DNA of 64,000 bases. It comes from Coriolopsis trogii (taxonomy: Eukaryota > Basidiomycota > Agaricomycetes > Polyporales > Polyporaceae). This document shows, one piece after another, positions 48,412 to 60,800 of the stretch. Where the stretch lies: NCBI GenBank assembly GCA_020543525.1, contig JAHYIO010000031.1, positions 1,054,001 through 1,118,000 of the forward strand, given 5' to 3'. Each line of letters starts with the position of its first letter. Within the stretch, counting starts at the first letter, position 1. The notes beneath the pieces are model-generated. The model did not search any database, had not been told where the DNA came from, and worked only from the letters and a program-made list of their open reading frames with translations. Made by a program: the position numbers and the translations under genes.

Positions 48412-48646
48412 ACTATGCCTGTACATCCACTATAATATGAATCGCAATACCTTTCATTGTAGTCCTCATAGTCGCAAAGGGAGTTTGAAGTGGTCGGCTG
48501 ATTGGGGGAGGTCATCAATGACGGTTGCCATAAGCGGAAGGCGATGAGAATCAAGCTCGATCTGGCTGAGAGGAAAAGAGAGAGGCGGCCTCTTTCCTCC
48601 TCCCTCCTCTTTCCACATCTTTCGCCGAAAACGTCGAAACCTGTGG

Positions 48647-50302
48647 ATGTCTCAGCAACAAGCCGTTCCCAAGCCTACGCTACAGGGCGTCCGTATTAAA
48701 GCCAGGAAACGTGCCGTCAAGGCTTCCGCCAAACACGAACCGACCAGTGAGCACCCTCGTCACCCATCATTCACCCCTCCCCGTCTATATCTCCGTATGC
48801 AGTCTTCAGAGACCAAGTTCTCAAACATCTTGAGAACGTCCCACCCGACGATTTCGACGCTATCACGAACAAACTAGTCCAAGCTGGTTCGACCCTCGAG
48901 TACCTCAAGTATGCAGACGCGCTCTTCGAGATCCTCCTCGTCGGTGGCCTTCTCCAGCCCGGTGGTCAATACATTGATGACGGAGTTCCCCTTTCCACGT
49001 TCTCGATCCTCAACGCGAAGGAGCCGGTCGAGGTGGCGGACGTGAAGCAGTATGTTGAAGTCCTGAACAAACTAATCCGGAGGTGAGTATTTGGTTTCGC
49101 ACCCCTATCGTTTTTTGTGTGTCCTCGTCGTCGTCCTCAATCATGCATTCATCCACAGATACAAATACCTCCAGAACCCGCTCGAAACGAGGTCGCTGCC
49201 GAACCTGCTGCAATATGTGAACCGCTGGCCTGAAAACCAGAGGGAGAAGTTGTCGGTGTCCATCGGCCTCATGATCGCACAGGGCCTTGCGAGTCCCAGC
49301 TGCCTGCAGAGTCTGACGAAGGACCATCTCGTCAAGAACGGTACGTGCATTTCCCCTTTCACCGCTATCCATGGATTCTCGCCTCACACTTCCCTCTTCC
49401 TCTCTTTCAGAGGTGTCCGCGAATGTAATCACGACGGTCTTCCGCGCATACCTGACTGTGCATCCCATGGAGCATCTCGCCGGGACGCTTAAGAAGGGTG
49501 GCATCAAGGATCTTGGGGCGTTCTTCCCGCCGAACAAGCGCGACGACAAGACGCTCGATGAACACTTCCGCAAGGCGGGCCTGCCCCAGATCGCGGATTG
49601 GTGGACGAAGCGCCAGTTCGCGTCCCTCAAGGAGGGCATAATCAAGCAACTCCAGGAAATGCTCGAGCACGGAGAGTCGCATGCGGACATCGTTGCGGCC
49701 ATCAAGGCTCGCCAGGAGGAGCAGCCGCTTCCCGAAGCCGAGCTTATTGCGTGCATATGGCAAGGTCTCATCTCATCCATTGATTGGAGCGCACGTCAGG
49801 ACCAGAACGAGGCTCTCGCCCTGCGTGAGATCACGGTGAGTGATTGTGTAGCTGTCGTGTTGGAGTAAGGGGGTTGATGTGGGATCGCTCGGCAGGCCTT
49901 CACCGACATCCTAGAGCCGTTCTGCAATGGACCGAAGACTGAAGTCGCCCTCATCAATACCGTACAAGTGTATTGCTACGAAGACACGCGCATTATCAAG
50001 GCGTTCCCGCAGGTCCTGAAGGTTCGTCAACTCTCTGTTCCTCGTTCTGGCTGGATACCGACCGATATGTGGCCGGCTTGTAGGTTTTGTACAACAAAGA
50101 CTGTATTTCAGACCAGGCCATCATCTACTGGTACCAGAAGGGGTCGAAGCCCCAGGGCAGACAGCACTTCCTCCAGGCCACGGAACCTCTCGTGAAGGTA
50201 TGCGCATCCTGATACACTCTCGCTCTTCAAACGTGGGTTGATAGTTACTGTTCCCTGTAGTTCCTCCAGGAGGAAGAAAGTGAAGACGAAGACGAAGAGT
50301 AA
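48647..50302 (+). CDS. eIF5-mimic protein (BZW1/BZW2-like, W2 domain)
   Basis: 5MP proteins compete with eIF5 for eIF2 and limit start-codon recognition in the cytoplasm. Seven exons add up to 422 residues. The start is MSQQQAVPKPTLQGVRIKAR. The MIF4G-like N-terminal part reads VLKHLENVPPDDFDAITNKL, YADALFEILLVGGLLQPGGQ and LSVSIGLMIAQGLASPSCLQ. The C-terminal W2 HEAT domain has ELIACIWQGLISSIDWSARQ, LALREITAFTDILEPFCNGP, TRIIKAFPQVLKVLYNKDCI and AIIYWYQKGSKPQGRQHFLQ. It ends with the acidic aromatic box LVKFLQEEESEDEDEE. The length matches the family (about 419). Unlike eIF5 itself it lacks the zinc-binding GAP domain. Confidence 0.93.
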
Positions 50303-50904
50303 AGGATCCATCATGTAGCTAGCAACCCTATTTATATCGGACCCGGTGACTCGCATGTATACATACTCGAGGCGTCATACCGGACTTGCAATCAAGGAGA
50401 CCGAACGAGCAGATAGCGTCCTCCTTCCCTGTCACCCATCGGACATGTGTATCAACAATGAACAAAGCGCAATCGGAACGGAACAACAAACTCGACGACA
50501 TCTGGAACTAGCGCCAACCTGTATGACCGAAACGGCAACTCCTAACGGGACAACGACGAGGGCAGATCGAACGCTACAAGACTGATCTGAATCATTAAAA
50601 GGGGGATCGGGAGACAAAGCAAATTGGGGACATCGTGGAACAGGCATAGTATACAGTACGCTACTTCGAAAGGGCAAAAAGCACACATCGTACACCTATA
50701 CTCGAGTCAAGAATGCGGATGTTCGTGACCGATAGAAAGAGATGACAGACAGCAGAAGTTACGAGGGCAGACGACAACGAACAATCAACCCCCATCCTTT
50801 GTCGCTCTCGCAGAATTTTCGCTCTCCCAGTGTATCGAGGCCGGACTCGGCGCTCGAAGCTGTGGCTGGGGTGGGTAGGGGTGGGTCCCACCGACGTCGA
50901 CCGC
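50303..50904. other. Intergenic between convergent genes
   Basis: These are the 3' flanks of the eIF5-mimic gene and the transcription factor gene. No gene is supported. Confidence 0.5.
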
Positions 50905-53896
50905 TCACCACGCCTCGGGCATCTGGGGGAAATCGCCCATCCAGCCATTAGCGTGTCCCATCTGGAGGAAGATCCCGTCGGAGCCGTTCACGGGTAGCCC
51001 GAGGTCCGTCAGGCTCTGCTCCTGGAGCCAGAGCGGGATCGCGGACGGGTTGAACATGCGCGGGTCGTGCGCCCACGGGCCGACCTCCTCGACCGTGAAC
51101 GGCGGCGGGGGCACGATGCTCGGGTCGATGTTGAACTGGGGGCCCCCCGCGCCTCCGGGCCCCGGGCCCATGAGCGCCGGGTCGAGCTGCTGCTGGTGCT
51201 GGTGCTGCTGGTGCTGCTGCTGGGACATGCCGGCGGCGGTGAGCCCGATCTTGCGCCGGAGGTTGGCGAGCATGATGCGGAGCGTGAGGGCGTAGCGCTC
51301 GGCGGCGACGTCGGAGAGGAGCTGGGCGAGCTGCTCGACCTGGATCGTGATCTGGCCGAGGTCGAGCTCGGCCGGGAAGAGGTTCGCCATCTTGAGCAGG
51401 AAGAGGCCGGAGAAGGCGGCCATGACGAGCGTGTCGTGCACGGCGTAGCGGAGCGCGGCGCGGTACGTGGGCGAGTCGAGCAGGTTGGAGAGGCAGTTGG
51501 TGGCGGCGTCTTTGGCTTGGAACGCGAGCTCGCGCTGCTCGAAGGGCATCTTGTCCCAGGAGACGCCGCGGAGGGCGACGCAGACGAGCCAGAGCTTGGC
51601 GTAGTGAAGCTCACCAGCGAGGATTTTGCGAGGGAGCGCGTCTTCGTCCATAGTTTGCCCTGGGGCGCGCCAGTTAGTACAAATGTGAGGTGATTGTCAG
51701 GTGTGCGTGCTTACGGTGAAGCTCATCACAGTCGTTCCACCACTTGTCCAGAGCGATGTTCGCACGGCGAATGAAGGAAAGCGTATTGTGGTTCACCTGG
51801 CCATTCAGCGGTGACAGTGTCTCGTATATTTGCGCTGCACAAGCGTCTCTGGTCAACCATATGCTGACACAGAGTCAAATGTTCACATACTCTTCTGTGC
51901 AATCAGTTCCACTTGAGAGATCAGGCGCACGTCAGTGGGTGAGGCCATCGGATGCGAGAGCAGCACGCGACAATGTCTGATCGAGCTCTCGTCGCGGAGG
52001 ACAATCGGACGACCCGTCCCTAAGCTCATCTGGTGGTCGAACCAGTACAAGCACAGCCAAATACGGGCCGACACGACTGCGCACATGGACAGTCAACCAT
52101 CGAGCACTCAACACAGCGGGCAGGCTGAGAACTCACCGAGGTTCCTTTCTTCCTCATCACTCCTCTTCTTCCCGCCATCATCCGCGAGCTTCTCGAGCGC
52201 ACGGTGGAGGCCCAAGTCGAGCGCCATCCGCATCGCATGGCCACTCGGGAGCCACCCGTTGGTGCTCCAAGCCGCCAGGAGGAGCATACCCTGCACTGCT
52301 TCCTTGCGCACAACCGGGCCGAAGAGGGACGAGCGGGCAATCCCCTGCGCCTCCTCCAGACACTTGTAGAAGGCGGGGATGAGCGGGCCGGTGCCACTCC
52401 GAATCTTTGCCGCGACGGCGAGGATGGCGTCGAACGTCCAAGGCGACCGTTCCATCAACCCCTCGTACGTGTCGTAGCTGGGGTCGAACACGGGGATGAA
52501 GATATTACATCCTGAGAAGAATCTACACGACAGTGAGCTACCATATCGGCGGACACAAAAGGGAGGATACGGACATATGGTAGAGCTCGCGCGCCTCGGT
52601 GTCGGAGACCAGTCCCTATAACAAAGATTGAGCATGCTAGACAACAGAGACAGACGGGATGCCCGACCTTCTCTACAACATGGGGAAATGCATTACGAGG
52701 GGTCGGTTCGGCCCGCTTACGTTTCTTGACCCTGGAATCGAGCTGTCAGCGGTCACGTACGCCTACCATATGCATGGAGACTACCTGCCTTGGGGGTGAA
52801 GCGGACGGCGCTGCGGCGGCTTCTGCCGCTGCATTGGCCAAGCCCTGCAAGGCCTCGATGGGCGCGTTCAAGGTTGAGCGAGGCAGGGTGTCTTCGGACT
52901 CGTCGTCAGACGAGGGAGCAGTGCTCGGGACGATACCGTACGTTGCATATTTATGGGGCTAGTCGTCGAGAGGCGGTGTTAGGGAAGATCAGAGAGAGCA
53001 GATAGGGAGAGATACGCGTACGGGCGGGGCGAAGCCGGGCAGAGGAGGAAAGGCCCTGGAACGCGACGGCCCTTCTCCTTGACGAGGCGAGTTGTACATT
53101 TCTGCATGGGTGCGAATGGGAGGCAACGGACCTGGTACGCTGGGGCTAGCTCGAGAGGAGCCGCTGGGATAGACAGGTTGCTGCTGCTGGTGGCTCTGGT
53201 TCTGGCTCTGAATGGCGGAGAGGATGCGGTCAAGGGACGACTGCATTCCAATCATCTGGCTCTGCATGACCTGCGGGTCAGACGGGAGAAGGCCGTGAGC
53301 CCGGTGGCACGAGATTGAGGCCACGGGGAAGAGACATACCAGATATTGACCCTCGAGGCGGGAGAGACGTCTGCGGGGGGAGGGAGGAGGATTGGCCATG
53401 AGACGACGAGCATGGTTGGGATCAAAGGACGCGTGGACGCACTCAACGCTGGCCGTTGACAGCCCTTGGACGTTCTTTTTCTCTGGTTTCTCAAACACAC
53501 ATTGTGCACCGCTCAGTTGGCAGCGACGACAAGGAGCCTAGACGAGGACCGGGCCGGGCGGATGGGCGGGCAGACGGGACGGGGAGGGGGAGTGCGGGTA
53601 AGTACCGGCGGCAAGATGGGGGATGGTGGAGGATGAAAGAGACGACTGACCTCGCCTTCGCACCTGTTCTTGCCCTTGCGACAGTTGGTGCAGGCCCGCG
53701 CGCCCCGCTTGGGGATGTGCGAGGGCGACGCACCGGGCGGGGGCAGGCCGTGGGCCGACGGGGTGTCTTGGGGGGAGGCCATATCGGTCCGGGCGCCGTT
53801 GCCGTTGGCGAAGCTGGCGGTGCGGCGGCGCTTTCCGTTGGGCTGGTCGTCGTAGGTGGATGCCGATGTCGTGGGCGAGAGCGACATCATCGACAT
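50905..53896 (-). CDS. Zn2Cys6 transcription factor with fungal-specific domain
   Basis: This is a nuclear zinc-cluster regulator. The start MSMMSLSPTTSASTYDDQPN leads to a basic patch (GKRRRTASF) and the binuclear cluster CTNCRKGKNRCEGE/APCRRCQLSGAQC, spacing C-x2-C-x6-C-x5-C-x2-C-x6-C, split by an intron after GE. A short coiled coil follows (MQSQMIGMQSSLDRILSAIQ), then Gln/Ser/Pro-rich sequence. The middle homology region reads SDTEARELYHMFFSGCNIFI, DAILAVAAKIRSGTGPLIPA and MLLLAAWSTNGWLPSGHAMR, then LGTGRPIVLRDESSIRHCRV. The last exon has a Gln/His run from CTG-rich DNA (51187-51226) and a Pro-rich acidic tail ending PQMPEAW. The layout resembles Agaricomycete proteins often named after the protease regulator PrtT, but the targets cannot be read from sequence. 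Confidence 0.88.
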
Positions 53897-55949
53897 GGGG
53901 GACGATGAGAGGGAGACGGGCGCAACGCGAGGCGGGACGCCGGGGTCTGGCTTTACACACTGACATCCCCTGCCCCCTCTTATCCACTAATTTAGCGATA
54001 ACTCTTGTCAAAATCACTTGTCAAATTCTGGGCGGCCCACCTGACCGGACCCTGCCCTGCGACTCTGTGCCCGGCTCCCTCCTCCCGCTGCTTGGGGGGT
54101 GACCCAGATAAGTACTTAGCAGGGCACTCTACACATCCTCCAGAGTCCCAAGACTGCCTCCATTTGACTTGCACACACAACCTGGTCTGCCCCGACTACC
54201 TCACAGGCATACCAGAACGCCCGGAGTACAGCGCCGGCGATCCATTAGCCCTCTTTGTCCCCATGGAATCTCTCCCGTCTTCTGTTGTCATCAGCGCACG
54301 TCCTCCCTCGTCTCACACGGAGGCCATGACGGCACCCCACTCCCACACCCGTACCATTCTTGCACCACCTGACAGTCCCCACAAATAGCCTCCGTTGTTT
54401 CTGGTCCCTCCACGACCTAGAGGATGCGCGGTGTTCAAAATCGTCTCGGGTGCAAACGTCTGTTCTCTGCGAGGGTCTTCACGTTCATCCTACCGATCTT
54501 CCACCTTCTCCGCAAGAAGGGCACCTGAATGCTATCGATACATCATCGACGCCCAGATCCGCAATCCTTTAGCCACCCAGCGTCCAGCGCCCAAGCACTC
54601 GATCTGTTTCACTCCAGTGGACCAGAGCACGCGAAATTGACCGTCCTCGCGTACCCCGCGCGGTTACACGCGGTCCTCGTGGAGAACCATGACTCTCAGG
54701 CACCACCAGACGTCCATGGACCCGCAAGCGAAACTTCGGTGCTCTCAAACATGCACATCATCAGCAGCATCTGCACAGATCTCGCGAAGCCTGAGCACGC
54801 AACAACGCCCGCGGTTCGGTCGTCCCACATCTGACGCACTTCCTGTCACGGCCACTCCGGGTTCGTTCGCAGGCGTGCAGACCCGACGGGGTGCAAGCTA
54901 TCGGCAGAACCCTCGAAGGTTCGGACGGACACTCCAGGAGAACGCAAGGCGAGAGCACGGCAAGGTCGAAGACGTCCCAGCTCCAGCTCACTGGTCCGCA
55001 CCTCAGTCAAATCACAAAATCACTTATCCTACTAATGTCCGCGCTGTATTAGAGGCTTAGAGCAGAGCATTAGCCGACCTTCTGGTGAGGGCGCTGATCC
55101 CTTCCATAACGCAACCCGCGACGCCGTCCTTCGTCTCTCCCGCAACTCCAGCACACAGACTGTCACTGTCTGGCAGCATACCAACATCTCGGGATCGTCC
55201 ACATGCGCCCCGTTCCGCATCCGTAGGCATCCGTATCCCGACTTTAGCTCTCCTCCGCGTCCGCACTTGCTCCGCTCCCTTCTCCTTCTCGCCCATCCGT
55301 CCGAGCTTCCACCCGCACCCCCCGCTTCTCCCTTACGTCCTCCATCAGACCAGACGTCAATCCTATACCGTCCTGTGGTCTTTGATGCGTCATATGTCTC
55401 GCAATTTGTGACCCGCGAAGACCACGCACTGCTCGTCCAGCCAAGGAAGGGTCTGGGTCTGGCCAATGCCCAGCATACGTACGACGGCATACCGCTCATT
55501 GTCTGATTCGTCTCCCGTCTCCCTCTCCTTCGCCCCCGCCTCCCTCACCATCGGACGCGCCACCGGGCCAAAGACGTATACAGCACCGTAGCCAGCTGAC
55601 GCGGGGTTCTGCGCGCGCGCCGACCGTATGGCTCGATCACTTGCGTGCCCAAAATTATTGACAGAATATCCGCGCTTTTGCTCTCCATCTTTGCAGACCG
55701 CCACGAGCTCCTTCGTAAGCGAGAAGGGGAAAGGACAGTGCGTGGAACGGCAGATAGCTCATGTTCCCATTGATTCAATCAGCGTTTTCTATTTCAGGCG
55801 ATACTTGTACACTTGGCCCTACGTGCGATATAACTACAATACAGTGATACAACTCGTTCTACCTTGTCCTTGCTATGAACGTTCCGACGCAGCCCTGCGA
55901 GGAAGCAATAGGAGACCCTCAAGAGAAAAAATTGCACTCGAGACGACCA
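53897..55949. other. 2.05 kb without a confident gene, upstream of the transcription factor
   Basis: Several short C-rich frames overlap on both strands (for example 54005-54388, 54529-54834 and 55267-55506 plus; 55032-55499 minus). None joins into a model or shows a domain. It may be a long promoter and leader of the transcription factor, possibly with upstream ORFs, or may hide an unrecognised gene. Confidence 0.4.
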
Positions 55950-57538
55950 CTATAGGCCGGCACGCCCTGCAACACTGTTCACGAGAGATAGGCCGAGGGA
56001 GCAAACGACGGCCATGAGAGGTGATATCATGTACTGCAAAGCGTGTCAGCGGACATCAAGGTGAGCCGCGGAGCTCAGGCTTCGTAACGTACCGCGCTGG
56101 TGAGGTACCCGGCGATGGCTCCCTGGCTCATATCGACGAGTTCTGCGACGCTGACGAGCAACATGGCAGATGGCCCGGATGGAATCAAGACGAGCAAGAA
56201 CCTGCAGATACCCTCAGAAGACGACTCCAATGCATGGGACGCGCCGTTCGCACTACGTACCATACAAGCTTGTCATCCACGTACAGGCCGCGACCGGCCG
56301 TACCCCACACGAAGAGCAGAGCGACGGCGGGCATGATGAGGAACCGGACGAACAGGACCCATGACGTCGCGAGGGCTCCAGGCTTTGACGAGGGTACGAT
56401 GGCGAGCTCAGCTCCGACGGTGAATGTCTGCAGAACGACACTGCCCAAGTGGCATTAGTGCTAAGTCGACCTCATGGGTGACGATGAAGGCGCATACAAG
56501 AGCTCGCCCAGGTTCTCCACGCTCTGAGTGACGCTGGGGTACAGGGGACCGTCCTGGTCGAGAATGGCGTGATGTAATGCCGGCGTGATCTTTGCGCCTG
56601 GTCAGTCTCACGCTGGACCTATGAATGACACAGGACACGCTCACCCCAACGACCAGTGCGATGATGGCGCCCAAGAGCGGCGGGCTCACCCAGGACGCCG
56701 CTTTCTTCAGGGGCTTCTCGAGGAGTTGGATGGGTTTTGGCCAGTGGACGTCAGGCGCATCCGCGATGTCGTCCAGAGCCTGGGTGTATGCTGTCCTCGA
56801 CGACTCCGAGCTCTCGTCCCCTTCGCCGTCCTCATCGTCGTGGAGCAGCCCGACCCGCTCAGGGTCTTGGACCACGGACGTCAGTCTCCCTGGTCCCGGG
56901 CGTAGCCTGTCCTGGCTCTCCGGGTCGTCCTTGTGTCCGTCGTCGAGCGCCATGATGCTCGGGGCGAGCTGGAACGTGAAGCTCTGCTGAACGACGGCAT
57001 TGAGCAGGATGAGGGACTTCGCGCGGCCGAGCGTTCCCGAAAGGCTCTCGCCTTCCCTAGAGAGGTTGTCGAGCACGCCGGTGTGCTCGAGCGATTGCAG
57101 TAGCAGCAGCGGGAGCGCGTTCGAGTTCGGGCGGCCGCATGCGGCAATGGTCCAGTAGGGTAGGTGCATGATGCGCTTGCCGACGTACCCGATGCCATGT
57201 GCGAGCAGGGTGCTCACGAGACCCCAGAGAGGTATGATCCAGACGGTCGTGAGGTTCTTCGCAGTTAGCTCGGGACCCATCTCTTCGACGATGAGACATG
57301 GGAGGAAGAGCGTCGTGCATAGCTTCGAGATATTTCGTACGGTTTGATGGTTGAGGTATCCTTGACGGGCCATAATGTAGCCTGCGAGTAGGGTGAGTAG
57401 GACAGATATTGAGCCTTGAAACGCGCCGGAGAACGTCGAGAGCAATGTTCCCGACTCGGACACGACGAAACTCGATGAAGAGGCGTACATATCCATCGCA
57501 GGGTGGTGGGAGATTGAGAGGTGCGCCTGGTCCGCCAT
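55950..57538 (-). CDS. PIN-like membrane transport protein (auxin efflux carrier family)
   Basis: The start at 57538 gives MADQAHLSISHHPAMDMYAS. N-terminal helices include AFQGSISVLLTLLAGYIMAR, ISKLCTTLFLPCLIVEEM and WIIPLWGLVSTLLAHGIGYV. RPNSNALPLLLLQSLEHTGV is the Asn/Pro-containing element typical of Mem_trans proteins. A charged cytosolic loop follows (DDEDGEGDESSESSRTAYTQ). The second helix bundle is ASWVSPPLLGAIIALVVG, LATSWVLFVRFLIMPAVALL, IPSGPSAMLLVSVAELV and ISPLMAVVCSLGLSLVNSVA. The split of two five-helix bundles by a loop is the family plan. In fungi such proteins sit in the ER or plasma membrane and their substrate is unknown. Confidence 0.88.
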
Positions 57539-57872
57539 GCAGTTGCAGTCGTGTGCTCAAAGAGTCCTGAGGATTGGCCTGGTCGGACATAAACGAGGCC
57601 CCAGCCATAAGTATACGACAGCCCCACAACGCTGCTCCCGAAATATCGCATGACGTCAAGCGCCTGCGTTGATCGAGATAGTGATTGTACCTACCTTCGT
57701 ATTTCATCGGCGCGAGCACGCAGCTCTTGCATCATCAGCAGGTAAAGCAAACTAATGCGTGCACGATACTAGACAAAGCAATCGGAAAGTAGAAAGATGT
57801 ACAATTGGACAGCGGTAAGACAATGTCGATAGTGGCTGTCGTGCGATGGAAACATTTGTGAAGTTGACACAT
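57539..57872. other. Intergenic
   Basis: This short gap between the helicase stop and the transporter start, both on the minus strand, should hold the transporter promoter. Nothing else is seen. Confidence 0.5.
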
Positions 57873-60800
57873 TCACACGCCCCAGGACCACGGACTGCGC
57901 TCAGACCCTTGTGCGCGAGCGATTTCCTCCAGCTCCATGGCACGTGTGTTGCCCCCTAAAAGATTGTGCCCAGTGCCGCCAATCGCTTCTCCACATTCTC
58001 TACAAAATGACCTTTCCGACGCCCCTCCACACTGTGAGAGTCAAGACAGTTGAGTCGACACAGCTCAAAGTCACAAAGAGCGACTCACCTCCGTGATTAC
58101 GAAGATGTGGCCATTCGGACATTTGTAGAAGTGGCCGGTATGAGCTGTAAGTAGTTACAGCGTGAGATGGGCTCCCCATATCGCCCCCAGTAAGACGACC
58201 TACAGAAGCTGAAACCCTTGACGATCTCCGTCAACTCCTCGTGGGAGACCGGCTGGTAGAAAGTGTCGTTCCGGAGGGACCGCTCAAGCGCCGCCCAGTC
58301 GTCCAAAAGGGTTTGGGCAGGCTGGAGGAATTCCGTCATCAGCCATCCGGCTTCACTTGGCCTGCCGTTGGGACCGCGAGCTGTACGCGCCGCGCGGATG
58401 GCCTCAACTTGTTCCTGTGCACCCGCGAGTTTCTCTCTAGCACTATCAGCCAGCTTGTTCCGTGCAGCACCTGTCAACAGGGGCGTGTTCTGCTTGGTCA
58501 TGTCGACGTTGAACCGGAATTGTTCGAGCTCGACGCGCATAATGAGCAGCACCGTCGACGCTTCCTGACGATGGCTTTCGGAGTCTTGAGTGATCTGGAG
58601 CGCAATCTGTGCATCGGAAGCGCATGCACGGAGGAGGAAGGATATGTACGTCGCCCAGATCCGGCGATTGACTGGTGGGTACTTCAGAAGCTTCGTCGCC
58701 GCGTCCAACCATGCGCTAGCGAGGTCAACGAGCGTCAGCCGGACATTGATTGACATCCAGAAGGACTCGACGAGGAAGCGCTTGTCGGCCCTGGGTGGCG
58801 GCTGCCCGACCTTCAACTTCGCCGCGCGCATAGCATACTCTTGTGGCCTCCTAGGAGCAGCAAGTGGGTTGGCCACGATGTCGTCCATCTCCTTCTGATA
58901 CAGGTGCGCGAAGGAAGCCTCCCAAGCATGGGAGTGGGCGGACCTTGTCTGCGAGACGGCTGCGATGTCCTTGTACGCGTTGTATAATTGCAGGACGACC
59001 CTCTTCCACGCCTTCGCCTCGTCGCCAGGCAGCCCGTGGAGCTTCGCGTCCAGAGGGTCGATCTCGTTGAGAGTCAAAGGCGTGAACCGCTGCGCTCGGA
59101 GCAGCGCTCCGTGATTGCGCTGGATCGCTTTCAGCTCCTTGGTAGACACGTTCAGAGGGGCACCTGAGGTGTGTGATGCGATCTCCTGGACGGCAGCCTT
59201 CATGACTGGTTTGCCGATGCTGTCAAGCTTCATCTGGACACTCTTCAGTGACTTGGACATGTGGAAAGCAACGTTGTTTTCGAGGATGTCGAGGTCCGCA
59301 CGCTTGAACACTCGTCCATAACGAGGAGCCGTGATCGCCGCGCGGCAGGTAGGGCATAGAGAAGGCTGTTTCACGCCAGGAGGCGGCGCTTCAAGCCCGA
59401 GCCATCGTCCTGTTGCGTCGCTCCGGTAGTACTCTGCAAGCCCGACATGGCCATCCAAGGTCTCCACGGTGAAGACATGTCTGCAGTTTGGAAGGGTGAT
59501 CACCAACTCGTCCAGACTGTCGCTCTCGAAGTCGAGATCTGACATCGTCCGCTGCATGATTACATCGACGACGTTCCCTCGGAGCTCAGAAGGGGCGCAT
59601 TGTGGGCAGACCTGGATGGCGCAGTCTTCGCCGCACACTAGTGAAATGTGTTCAGACTCTTGACTTATGCTGATCTATAGTGCGAGCATGCTCACCCGAG
59701 GGGCAACGATGTCCGCATGCCAAGATCTGTTCGCAGCGCTGATCACAAGGCAGACGGGTACAGATCTGGAGAATATATTAAGCGAACTTTCCTCGAAATG
59801 GGAGCTAAATAGCACCTACCGCACCGCAAGGCAAGGGACAGGTATAATGCGCACATCGCCTGAAAAGGACATCAGCGACTATAACAGCGGGAGAGTGCCA
59901 TGCACGCATACCATGTGCACGGCTCTTGACATGGCGCGCATGGAACCGAACAGTGATTTCTGCAACGCGCGTGTGGGCACACTTGACGACACTCCTCTTT
60001 GCATGCAGTCGTGCATTCATGGTCAACGGAGCAGTCTTTTCCACACAGGTGCCCACAGAACAGACTCCTCTGGCAAGGATGGCCCATGTGCGTCTGTCGG
60101 ACAATCTGGAGCTGCTCGTCTGTATTCTTGGCGTGATCGTCTCTCGCTTCGTCTCTCGCCGCCTGGGGAGCGGCGTTGAGGACCTGACACTGATGACACT
60201 GAGCCTTGCAGGGACGACCGCAGCATCCCATGACGCCTCCGCAAACCGCTCGGCAGGGGTGACGACGAGGATCATCTGAGCACATCATTATCGCTTCGTG
60301 CTCGCAACCAGGGAGACGTTTAGGGACAGGGACTCGGCAAAATACGGCGTCCAAGTTGTCGCGCTGGTAGCTGCAAGGAATGATGTTCAATGATAGAAGG
60401 CCACCGACGGTGGCGCTCCAACTCACCAGTAAATGCTTGACGCAGTATGGCCGCAGGGGAGAGGAACGTCGTTGACCTCGATGAAACATTGTCCACAAGA
60501 CTCTGCACACTGCTTCGCGCAAGGATGGCCGCGAGGACAGAGTCGAGTGCAGCGCTGCGCACATGAGACCGACAGATGTCTTGGATCGTCCGAGTGACAC
60601 TGGTGCGGAGTGGGTACTAGTAAGTACAGGGCAAGTTACTTTCCATGTCGGCTTCACCTTGTAAGGGCAGAGATGGCCACATTTTAGACGTGTATCGCAT
60701 TGCAGGAGACAACCACCTGAAACAAATCAGTGAGTGCTGGCCCATCGTCCGCATTTTAAGACAATACCGTCAGGGGCGATCCGAGGTAGTTGACCCGGCT

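Noticed and set aside
51067..51693. 208-codon plus-strand frame opposite the last exon of the zinc-cluster gene, and a 201-codon frame on the minus strand in another phase
   Set aside because: These come from the very GC-rich codon use of the true exon, which keeps all phases open. The true frame carries the fungal regulator C-terminus.
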